Shown: piece after piece, positions 1 to 5,587 of the stretch | How the letters are laid out: every line of letters begins with the position of its first letter | How positions within the stretch are numbered: position 1 is the stretch's first letter | The notes under the pieces: model-generated | Told to the model about the DNA's origin: nothing | Database searches by the model: none | The model's input: the letters and a program-made list of their open reading frames with translations, nothing else | Program-made: the position numbers and the translations under genes | Assembly: GCF_028618695.1 (NCBI RefSeq) | Contig: NZ_JAQIVI010000313.1 | Location: forward strand, 1 to 5,587 | Source: Natrinema soli | GTDB taxonomy: Archaea > Halobacteriota > Halobacteria > Halobacteriales > Natrialbaceae | Length of the DNA: 5,587 nucleotides | Direction: 5' to 3'

Positions 1-152
1 CAAACGACGGCCTCGTGGGGGCCGGCGACGGCGGCGTGTTGCCAGCCCCAGAGCCAGCCGCCGAGGCCGGCCTCGGAGACGAAGACGACGGGTTCGCCCT
101 CGCCGGCGCGGTCGTAGTACAGCGAGACGCTCCCGTTCGATGCGATGGGCAT
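1..152 (-). CDS. Alpha/beta-fold hydrolase, N-terminal part (truncated by window edge)
   Basis: Only the first 50 codons are present; the gene runs off the left edge. The start is the ATG whose complement occupies 150-152, and the protein opens MPIASNGSVSLYYDRAGEGE. The first strand pair (SVSLYYDRAGEG) followed by PVVFV and a glycine/tryptophan-rich turn (EAGLGGWLWGWQ) is the standard N-terminus of alpha/beta hydrolases, where the turn after strand 3 forms the oxyanion hole. The usual HG of that turn is replaced by SEAG, a variation I believe occurs in haloarchaeal members. The catalytic Ser, Asp and His lie outside the window, so the substrate cannot be inferred. No signal peptide is seen, so it is probably cytoplasmic. 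It is divergent from the large toxin gene and shares the 188-base intergenic region with it. I see no convincing TATA box 25-30 bases upstream of the ATG. Family assignment is fairly safe; specific function is unknown. Confidence 0.8.
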   Translation of the reverse strand, partial: MPIASNGSVSLYYDRAGEGEPVVFVSEAGLGGWLWGWQHAAVAGPHEAVV

Positions 153-230
153 ACGGAACGTGTGGCAGCCGAGAAAGGCGACGGTTTCGATTCCGTGCGG
201 TCCTCAGCGATGGCAGCCGGTACTATTCGT

Positions 231-317
231 AGAAATTATAAATTATTCATTATTTTCATCATTGAACACCCAACATCCATTATAACTTGATGTCCTACAT
301 TAAGAGAAATTATAAAT
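231..317 (+). repeat. Two direct copies of a TATA-containing 13-mer
   Basis: The sequence AGAAATTATAAAT occurs at 231-243 and again at 305-317, 74 bases apart, inside an AT-rich stretch of an otherwise GC-rich region. Each copy contains a purine-rich segment followed by TTATAAAT, which is the layout of an archaeal BRE plus TATA box. The downstream copy is placed correctly for the start codon at 341. The upstream copy would predict a start site near 265-268. They may be tandem promoters or a duplicated regulator site; the repeat is directly seen, its role is inferred. Confidence 0.5.
302..317 (+). promoter_or_regulatory. BRE/TATA promoter of the large toxin gene
   Basis: A purine run (AAGAGAAA, 302-309) is followed by TTATAAAT (310-317), matching the archaeal BRE plus TATA element. 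The centre of the TATA box lies about 27 bases before the ATG at 341. In haloarchaea this spacing predicts transcription starting at or next to the ATG, giving a leaderless mRNA. It also decides the start: the in-frame TTG at 287 and ATG at 290 lie upstream of this promoter and would add an AT-rich, very basic extension in front of a normal signal peptide. Confidence 0.65.
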
Positions 318-318
318 A

Positions 319-338
319 CAGGAAATATTATATTCCTG
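319..338 (+). promoter_or_regulatory. Inverted repeat between TATA box and start codon, possible operator
   Basis: CAGGAA (319-324) and TTCCTG (333-338) are exact reverse complements separated by an 8-base AT-only spacer (ATATTATA). The site sits one base after the TATA box and ends two bases before the ATG at 341. A dimeric winged-helix or ribbon-helix-helix repressor bound here would cover the predicted transcription start. The repeat is seen directly; the operator role is inferred from its position. Confidence 0.4.
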
Positions 339-340
339 GT

Positions 341-3300
341 ATGGGGTTCGAAAAAGAACGATTGGGTGCAGTATTCTTCGCCGTACTACTGGCGACCTCG
401 CTGGTCGCTATGCCCGCACTCGCGAGCGGACCGAGTGCGAGTGCGGCGGACGAGCAACGGTCTCCGTTCGCAGTCCAGCCCGGTAACGCTCCCGGGCCTA
501 ACGATGGATCGCTCGGTCAGAAGGGCGGTGGACCACCGGGTCAAGACGGACCGCCGGGACACGACCGCGGCGATGCAAACGTCACGGTTCCGAATCTCGA
601 GGAGAACACGACGCTCGAGACGATCCTCGCTGCGACTGAGCGCCTCGAGGAGCTCGATATCGAGGACGACGACGCCGCGACGGCGGCGGCGAACGATACC
701 GTCGCGGCGATCAATGCTTCGCTGCACGAGTACCGTCGGGTCCGATACGCTGATTCGCAGGCAGCCTTCAAACACTTGGCTGACGCACAGCAGGCGCTCG
801 CGACACTCCGGAGCGAAGTTGATGAGGACGACGAAGCGGTCGTCGATGCGATTAGCGAAGAACTGTACACGGCGGGCAACGCGAGCGCTCGCCTCGCCGT
901 CTCCGATGCGACTACTGTCGTCGCCGAAAACGAAGGCGAGTTCCGCAATCACGGACAGCGACAGAAGGTTGAGAGTGCACTCGGAAACGCCATCAATGCC
1001 CTCGAACGGGCCGATAGGACCGTTTCGCGGGATATCTCTGGGAAGGGAAAGAAACGAGGCAAGTCCGCTGACCGATCGATCGGTCCGGACGACCGCGCGA
1101 AAGCGCTGTCGCACCTCGAAAACGCCTGGAAGCATACGGAGCGAGTGTTCGACACGGTCGAAGCAAACACCGAACCCTCGCTGTCGCTGACGCAGGGGCG
1201 CCCATTCGAACGAAACGGGACGGTCCAAGTGTCGCTTCAGGCAATCCTGACTGACGTTCGTCCCTATAACTACGACAACGCCACGGTGACGGTCGATGGA
1301 AACGCCGACGTCGATCCCGTTTCGTTCACTACCAGCGAAAAAGCGGGAACGACTGCGATCGGATCGACGCTCGTCGATCTGGGGTCCAACCCCGAAAATG
1401 TGACCGTTACCGTGGCGGCGACGGCGGACCACGACGCCGACCGAACGGTCGAAGCGACCCACGAGATTCGTATTACGGAGGACGATATCGTGTGGGAACG
1501 GCCCGCCCCCGACGAATACCAGACCGTTGAAGCCATCGACGAATCCTCTGGCGTTTCAGTCGCCGTCGGCGGGGACGGCCTCCACGAGACCGACATCTCG
1601 GTTTCCGACGAGACGCCCGCGACCGATAGCGCGTACCGTGCCGGACCGATGGTACGCATCGAGAACGCGACGCCGATCGACGAGGCGACCGTCGAGATTC
1701 CTCTCGACGGCGAGGCGCTCGAGCGCGAAGGGAATCTCTCGATCGTCACGTGGGATCCCCACAGCGACGAGCCGTGGACGCCGGTCGAGACCGAGATCGA
1801 CCGCGACGCCGGCGTCGCGACCGCCGACGTCGACCACTTCTCCTTTTTCTCGGTGTTCTGGATCGACGACTGGGAGGATCGGACGAGCGATACGATCACC
1901 CTCGACGACGAACACCTCGACGACGGCGTCGGAAACGGCACCGAGATCGAAAAAGCCGATTTCGTCTTCGTACTCGACGAGAGCGGCAGTATGAGCGGTG
2001 CGCCGATCGACTACGCCGAAGACGCCGCCAAGCGCTTCGTCGGCGCGCTCACCACCGACGAACGCGCCGGGCTGGTCGGCTACGACTCGAGTGCGAGCCT
2101 CGATCAATCGCTGACGACCGACCGCGACGCGCTCAACCGCAGCCTCGAGCGACTGGACGCCGGCGGCGGTACCCACACCGAAGCCGGCCTCCGCGTCGGC
2201 CTCGATCACCTCGAGAGCGCAGGCTGGGAGAACCGCTCGGACGTGATGATCCTATTGTCTGACGGAAAGTCAAACAGCGATTCCTATCCGCTATCGGTTG
2301 CCGAAGACGCCGCCGACGCCGGCGTCGAGATCAGTACGATCGGCCTCGGGAACAGCATCGACGAGAACGAACTCCGCGAGATCGCGGCCATCACCGGCGG
2401 CGACTTCCACCACGTCGAACGGGAGGAAGACCTCCCCGAGACGTTCAAGCGCGTCGCCGAAAATCAGACCGGCGTCGACCTGCAGGATACCAACGGCGAC
2501 GGGATTCCCGATCTCGTCGCTGAGATGGATCTCTCGATGCCGACCGGCGAACCCGGCGTCGTCGGCGAACCGCTGAACCTCGATCCGATTGCTCTAGATA
2601 CCAGCGGCGACGGCATCCGCGACAACGAGACCGTCGACATCGATTATCGAGTCTACGAGGAGAACAACGAGACGAAGCTCACCGCACAGGTCACCTACGC
2701 CGAGCATCATCCGGCACTGATCGATACGACTGGCGACGGATTGACGGATCGCGAACAACTCGAGGGCTGGGAGATCGAGGTCGTCGACAATTGGAAGGAC
2801 GCGAAGGCTCTCGAAGAAGCACTTCATGAGAAGGACAATCCAGACCTCGATCCGTACTTTACACCGAAGACTGCATCAGGCGATCCGTTAGTTAGCGACA
2901 CTACTGGAAACGGTCTCACCGATGCCGAGCAGGTTACACTCGGAACGGATCCCGCTGCAGTCGATACGACGGGTGACGGTCTCTCGGACGCATACGCCAG
3001 CGAATCGTTCCAAGAGGATCCAACGGTCTTTACCACCACACCGCCGCGGATCACGGCACTTGACGCCGACGAGGAAACCATCACGGAATGGCGAACGAAA
3101 GATGTGCTTTGGTGGACGGTCTCGTACCCCGTTTACACCTACGAGTACGAGTTCGAGTACACGATCGAAGACGAGGCGGGTCTCTCCCGGAGCGAGTTGA
3201 CGAAAGACGGCCGGAGCTGGGACACTAACTACTATAGCGGTATCGAGGAAGTAGACGAATACACGCGCTTTACGTCGGCGTACGAAGGGTTCATCGCCGA

Positions 3301-4609
3301 TTCGCTACGCGGTGCCGAGGTCTACATCGAAGTTGCCGACGTCCACGGAAACGAAGACAAGGTTCGCGCGTTCCAGAAGAATGCGTTCTATACCGACCTC
3401 GCCGAGGAGTACGCCACCGACTCGCTGTCGGCCGGGACGACGGGAACGCTCTCCGGGTTCACACACGGGGCATCGGAAACGGCGGATCTCCTCGTCTTGG
3501 TGTTCACCCGACCCCACGACACATACGAGTCGTTACAGGAGGTTCGAGACGCGCTCGGGGAGACGGCGGTCAGAGAAATCGTCGAAGGCCTCCCCGAGAG
3601 CGTCAGGGAGCAGCAACGTCAGGAGAATCCCTTTAACCCCCACACGCAGACGGCCAAACACGACGCGTTCGCTGACGGCTGGTACGCCGGCTACAGCCTG
3701 CACTTCGCCGCTTCGATGGCATACGGCGGCTCCGTGACCAAAGCGGCCAGAAACCCCGACGAACTCATCGACGCGCTCCGACAGGCGCGTCGCGGCGTCG
3801 ACGATCTCTCGAGCGGCCTACGATCGGGATCGAAGACGGGACTGACGAGAAAGGCGATGACTGACGGCGGACGAGTGACCGATAACTTCCTCCGCGGGAC
3901 CCGCTCGTCGGGTGCGGCGAAGAAAGCCAGTGGCGCTGTAGACGAGATTCCGGCGTCCCGATTCGACGAACTAGCGGACGTCCACGAAGAGGTCGGTCGG
4001 TACCTGAACAAACACGGCGAAGAGGGCGCGCGGGTCATCTCGGAGCTGGACGATGCAGCGGCGGTCAGAACCGTACTCAACGCGGACGAACTCACCAGAA
4101 ACCGGTTCACCCACCTAGTGAACAACAAGGAACAGATTCGCCACGTCGACTCGCGTCTCGATGCGAACGACTTCGTCAGGATCGTTGAGGCGGATGACCT
4201 CACCGAGGTCAGGATCATCGCGAAGGATCGGAACGGAGACGTCCTCTGGGCGAACGCGGGGACCGACGAGTACGGCATGCAACACATCGTGGGCCGTCAC
4301 GTTACCGGCGATATTCCGTCGTCACAACCGACCGACTTCTTCCCAGTCGGTACGACAGTTCACCGCGGCGGGAGCACGTACACGATCCCGAATGAGATGA
4401 GTTTCGGTGACGTTCAGGATATGATCTTCGAGGGGATCAAGCACGGGAGTCGTGCAACGAACGATCAAGCACGAATTGTCTTCCGTCCAGCAGACCACGG
4501 GTTCGACGTTGGCGTAGACGAGATGTACATCATCCAATTCAGCGGGGAAGGTGTTACAACGGCGTATCCGACAGCTGGTGAGAACGTCATAAGTGTACCG
4601 GGGAATTAA
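341..4609 (+). CDS. Secreted vWA / calcium-repeat protein with C-terminal EndoU-like RNase toxin domain (polymorphic toxin)
   Basis: This 1422-residue acidic protein is probably an exported contact-dependent toxin. Residues 1-28 form a Sec signal peptide (MGFEKERLG, hydrophobic core, ALA before the likely cleavage site), with no lipobox and no twin arginine. Residues 48-78 are Gly/Pro-rich with four GPP/GQD/GPP/GHD triplets. Residues about 81-275 are mainly helical with a basic patch (235-241). Residues about 276-515 look beta-rich and end in HFS (499-501). The vWA domain (about 538-707) has a complete MIDAS: D546-x-S548-x-S550, T611 and D641. Five DxxGDGxxD-type repeats lie at 716-883. Residues about 884-1010 are unrecognised, 1010-1287 are a pre-toxin-like region with a glycine/aromatic segment at 1111-1130, and 1288-1422 are the toxin. 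Many NxS/T sequons suit a glycosylated surface protein. I see no C-terminal membrane anchor or PGF sorting signal. The ATG at 341 is chosen because of the signal peptide and the TATA box 27 bases upstream. The next gene is its likely immunity partner. The architecture is clear; the toxin role is inferred. Confidence 0.88.
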   Translation: MGFEKERLGAVFFAVLLATSLVAMPALASGPSASAADEQRSPFAVQPGNAPGPNDGSLGQKGGGPPGQDGPPGHDRGDANVTVPNLEENTTLETILAATERLEELDIEDDDAATAAANDTVAAINASLHEYRRVRYADSQAAFKHLADAQQALATLRSEVDEDDEAVVDAISEELYTAGNASARLAVSDATTVVAENEGEFRNHGQRQKVESALGNAINALERADRTVSRDISGKGKKRGKSADRSIGPDDRAKALSHLENAWKHTERVFDTVEANTEPSLSLTQGRPFERNGTVQVSLQAILTDVRPYNYDNATVTVDGNADVDPVSFTTSEKAGTTAIGSTLVDLGSNPENVTVTVAATADHDADRTVEATHEIRITEDDIVWERPAPDEYQTVEAIDESSGVSVAVGGDGLHETDISVSDETPATDSAYRAGPMVRIENATPIDEATVEIPLDGEALEREGNLSIVTWDPHSDEPWTPVETEIDRDAGVATADVDHFSFFSVFWIDDWEDRTSDTITLDDEHLDDGVGNGTEIEKADFVFVLDESGSMSGAPIDYAEDAAKRFVGALTTDERAGLVGYDSSASLDQSLTTDRDALNRSLERLDAGGGTHTEAGLRVGLDHLESAGWENRSDVMILLSDGKSNSDSYPLSVAEDAADAGVEISTIGLGNSIDENELREIAAITGGDFHHVEREEDLPETFKRVAENQTGVDLQDTNGDGIPDLVAEMDLSMPTGEPGVVGEPLNLDPIALDTSGDGIRDNETVDIDYRVYEENNETKLTAQVTYAEHHPALIDTTGDGLTDREQLEGWEIEVVDNWKDAKALEEALHEKDNPDLDPYFTPKTASGDPLVSDTTGNGLTDAEQVTLGTDPAAVDTTGDGLSDAYASESFQEDPTVFTTTPPRITALDADEETITEWRTKDVLWWTVSYPVYTYEYEFEYTIEDEAGLSRSELTKDGRSWDTNYYSGIEEVDEYTRFTSAYEGFIADSLRGAEVYIEVADVHGNEDKVRAFQKNAFYTDLAEEYATDSLSAGTTGTLSGFTHGASETADLLVLVFTRPHDTYESLQEVRDALGETAVREIVEGLPESVREQQRQENPFNPHTQTAKHDAFADGWYAGYSLHFAASMAYGGSVTKAARNPDELIDALRQARRGVDDLSSGLRSGSKTGLTRKAMTDGGRVTDNFLRGTRSSGAAKKASGAVDEIPASRFDELADVHEEVGRYLNKHGEEGARVISELDDAAAVRTVLNADELTRNRFTHLVNNKEQIRHVDSRLDANDFVRIVEADDLTEVRIIAKDRNGDVLWANAGTDEYGMQHIVGRHVTGDIPSSQPTDFFPVGTTVHRGGSTYTIPNEMSFGDVQDMIFEGIKHGSRATNDQARIVFRPADHGFDVGVDEMYIIQFSGEGVTTAYPTAGENVISVPGN
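1952..2461 (+). other. von Willebrand factor A domain (residues 538-707 of the toxin protein)
   Basis: The domain opens with a hydrophobic strand (DFVFVLDESGSMS) carrying the MIDAS DxSxS motif at residues 546-550. It continues with GGGTHTEAG, whose T611 is the third metal ligand, and with MILLSDGKS, whose D641 is the fourth. All metal-coordinating positions are kept, so a divalent-cation-dependent ligand-binding role, such as adhesion to a cell-surface partner, is reasonable. Family membership is near certain; the ligand is unknown. Confidence 0.93.
2486..2989 (+). repeat. Five DxxGDGxxD calcium-binding-type repeats within the toxin protein
   Basis: The motifs are DTNGDGIPD (from residue 716), DTSGDGIRD (753), DTTGDGLTD (795), DTTGNGLTD (853) and DTTGDGLSD (875). 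These are the acidic loops of thrombospondin-type-3 or dockerin-like repeats, which bind calcium. Spacing is irregular (37, 42, 58 and 22 residues), and the fourth has Asn in place of the second Asp. In surface proteins such repeats usually act as rigid, calcium-stabilised stalks, so here they may hold the toxin tip away from the vWA domain. Confidence 0.85.
4202..4606 (+). other. C-terminal toxin domain, bacterial EndoU-like RNase (residues 1288-1422)
   Basis: The last 135 residues have the layout of bacterial EndoU toxin domains of the barnase/EndoU/colicin-E5/D/RelE (BECR) fold. They contain a His pair in QHIVGRH (H1315, H1320), a FFP segment, an amphipathic helix (FGDVQDMIFEGIKHGSR) with K1367, beta strands, and a closing VTTAYPT (residues 1405-1411). 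EndoU enzymes use two histidines, a lysine and a Thr/Tyr near the C-terminus to cleave RNA, and the TAYP ending is typical of the bacterial branch. Which His and Lys are catalytic here is my inference. In bacterial contact-dependent inhibition, at least one EndoU toxin is an anticodon nuclease, so tRNA is a plausible target. Alternative: another BECR-fold RNase family. Confidence 0.65.
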
Positions 4610-4655
4610 CGACTAAATAGTCCGGATCGACGAACGACCCCAAGAATACTACGAG

Positions 4656-5195
4656 ATGTCAGGAAGTTCTACATTCCAATTCGAACTTGAGTGCCCCTTC
4701 GCCGAAGGGAAACGAATTCGAGCGTACATGGTCCGACTGGATTTTCGAGTCATCGGGAGAGGCGTGTGTCTCACGGGCCGTGGCGACGGCTATGCCTCGG
4801 ATTACTTCCCGCCTCTGGCTCGGAAACTCCTGGACGGTACAGCACCGATCCTTCGCGGCGAGGAGTTCACCGCTGTCTTCCATTACATGAACGGGAGACT
4901 CATCTTCACGCCGTCGACAGATGAAACCGTCATCGTATCAGCAACGGCTGCGGACGGCACGAAATTAAACCCCGACGTTCCTGATCGTGGTGTCGCCGTT
5001 TCGAAAACGGCTATTGTCGAGGAAATCCTGCGACTCGGAGCACACGTCGAGGCGAACCTCGAGGCGGTCGTCCCCGATTTCGACGACGAGCGAATCCAGA
5101 CGTTCTTGCACGCCTACGAGAACGCCCAGCGAGTCGCCCGCGAGCACGGAATCGAGGCGCCAGAGCCCGTCGAGTACGGAACGGATCGGGAATAA
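4656..5195 (+). CDS. Putative immunity protein for the upstream EndoU-like toxin
   Basis: I do not recognise the family. It is a 179-residue acidic protein with no signal peptide or membrane segment, so it should stay in the cytoplasm, where an RNase toxin would act. The N-terminal part (about 1-105) is rich in alternating hydrophobic residues suggesting beta strands (MVRLDFRVIG, FTAVFHY, RLIFTP, TVIVSAT). The C-terminal part (about 112-170) looks helical (KTAIVEEILRLGAHVEANLE, then FDDERIQTFLHAYENAQRVA). The ATG lies 46 bases after the toxin stop on the same strand, consistent with co-transcription. There is no obvious Shine-Dalgarno sequence in front of it, which is common in haloarchaea. 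Position directly after a C-terminal toxin domain is the classic place for immunity genes in polymorphic toxin and CDI systems. The gene itself is convincing; the immunity role is inferred from order and localisation only. Confidence 0.8.
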   Translation: MSGSSTFQFELECPFAEGKRIRAYMVRLDFRVIGRGVCLTGRGDGYASDYFPPLARKLLDGTAPILRGEEFTAVFHYMNGRLIFTPSTDETVIVSATAADGTKLNPDVPDRGVAVSKTAIVEEILRLGAHVEANLEAVVPDFDDERIQTFLHAYENAQRVAREHGIEAPEPVEYGTDRE

Positions 5196-5257
5196 TACCG
5201 CTCAGAACCGCTCAACTGAGGACCGGAGGTGGAGCGGGTGGTTTCGAGTCGATCCGA

Positions 5258-5470
5258 GTGACGGTCCAATACCGATTCCGGAAATCGGACGGTTCGGTCC
5301 GGGTGACATTGTGCTATACGCGAGCGAACGTCTTGGACCCTGACCTGCGAGGCGAAGTCGAGCAGTCGATCCTCGTCGAGATGACGACGCTCGTCGATGC
5401 GTTCCGCCGGGACACAGCCGAATACATCGAAACGGTGACCGACGAGAAGAATAGGAGAGCCGAGCAGCGA
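5258..5470 (+). pseudogene. Possible gene remnant between the immunity gene and alaS
   Basis: In the 275 bases after the immunity gene, one plus-strand frame is free of stops and keeps G/C third positions in most codons. It reads IRVTVQYRFRKSDGSVRVTL (beta-hairpin-like), then a charged stretch likely to be helical (DLRGEVEQSILVEMTTLVDA, continuing to EKNRRAEQ). The first start codon in this frame is GTG at 5258; a GGAGGT sequence at 5225-5230 is too far upstream to serve it. The frame has no stop before it runs antisense into the alaS coding end, so no normal 3' end exists. It may be a truncated gene, perhaps an old immunity or toxin fragment, or chance coding bias. I do not recognise the protein. 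Confidence 0.3.
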
Positions 5471-5587
5471 TCAGACGTCCTGAATCTGCCGCAACACGTC
5501 CGGCGCGTCCTCGAGCGCCGCGTCCAGATCCTCGACGTTGGGACCGCCGCCCTGGGCGAAGTCCGGCGGGCCGCCGCCACCACCGCC
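5471..5587 (-). CDS. alaS: Alanyl-tRNA synthetase, C-terminal end (truncated by window edge)
   Basis: The minus strand from the right edge reads 38 codons and a TGA (complement at 5471-5473). The peptide starts with six glycines, then [16 protein letters not shown], and ends [10 protein letters not shown] glycine-rich loop followed by PDFAQGG and a short helix is the characteristic end of the C-terminal (C-Ala/DHHA1-type) domain of AlaRS, which helps tRNA-Ala binding and editing. The enzyme charges tRNA-Ala with alanine in the cytoplasm. The gene is convergent with the toxin/immunity pair. Only this tail is visible, so the catalytic and editing domains cannot be assessed. Confidence 0.9.
   Translation of the reverse strand, partial: GGGGGGPPDFAQGGGPNVEDLDAALEDAPDVLRQIQDV

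Noticed and set aside
15..290. Plus-strand open frame of 91 codons at the left edge
   Set aside because: It is antisense to the clear alpha/beta hydrolase start and ends in AT-rich intergenic DNA; its peptide resembles no protein.
287..340. Extended start of the toxin gene at TTG 287 or ATG 290
   Set aside because: It would place a basic, tyrosine-rich extension before a complete signal peptide and begin upstream of the TATA box whose spacing fits the ATG at 341.
1071..1084. Perfect palindrome ACCGATCGATCGGT
   Set aside because: It lies inside the coding region and is built from GATC/CGATCG, which are common in haloarchaeal DNA; no functional context.
386..1462. Long minus-strand open frame (358 codons) opposite the toxin gene
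   Set aside because: It is an Arg/Val/Asp-rich antisense shadow typical of high-GC haloarchaeal genes; the plus-strand frame has clear domains.
4612..4620. ACTAAATAG as a separate TATA box for the immunity gene
   Set aside because: It is about 40 bases from the ATG and could give a short leader, but it lacks a clear purine BRE and is a weak match; co-transcription with the toxin is simpler.
5197..5220. Small repeats after the immunity gene (ACCGCTCA twice; CTCAG/CTGAG inverted) as a terminator
   Set aside because: The stem is only 5 bp with a 10-base loop and no T-run follows, which archaeal termination would need.
5268..5284. Inverted repeat CCGATT/AATCGG as a hairpin terminator for alaS
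   Set aside because: It is about 190 bases past the alaS stop, has a short stem and no T-tract on the minus strand.
5314..5583. Minus-strand open frame of 89 codons overlapping the alaS end
   Set aside because: It is in a different frame from alaS and is Ser/Arg-rich, a shadow of alaS and of the plus-strand coding-like frame.

Overview
The window is from a halophilic archaeon (Halobacteria, possibly a Natrialbales-type genome). The evidence is high GC with strong G/C third-position bias, very acidic proteins, an archaeal TATA/BRE promoter placed for a leaderless transcript, and a haloarchaeal-looking glycine-rich alaS C-terminus at the right edge. Species cannot be determined from this window.

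Layout. (1) Positions 1-152, minus strand: the first 50 codons of an alpha/beta-fold hydrolase. (2) Positions 153-340: intergenic. Its right part, from about 224, is strikingly AT-rich. It carries two copies of a TATA-containing 13-mer and an inverted repeat just before the next start codon. (3) Positions 341-4609, plus strand: one very large gene for a secreted, modular 1422-residue protein. Its order is Sec signal peptide, Gly/Pro-rich linker, helical region, beta domains ending in an HFS motif, von Willebrand factor A domain with an intact MIDAS, five DxxGDGxxD calcium-type repeats, a pre-toxin region, and a C-terminal domain of about 135 residues. I read the last domain as a bacterial-EndoU-like RNase toxin. 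(4) Positions 4656-5195, plus strand: a 179-residue cytosolic acidic protein, 46 bases downstream, in the immunity-protein position. (5) Positions 5196-5470: no certain gene. A plus-strand frame with coding-like codon use may be a decayed gene remnant. (6) Positions 5471-5587, minus strand: the last 38 codons of alanyl-tRNA synthetase.

Interpretation. The central 5 kb looks like an archaeal polymorphic-toxin locus sitting between two ordinary genes. A secreted adhesive protein would carry a variable C-terminal RNase to neighbouring cells, and the downstream gene would protect the producer. Polymorphic toxins are known in archaea from comparative genomics, but this combination of vWA, calcium repeats and an EndoU-like tip with an unrecognised immunity protein deserves attention. 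The toxin and immunity assignments rest on motif pattern and gene order, not on a database search.
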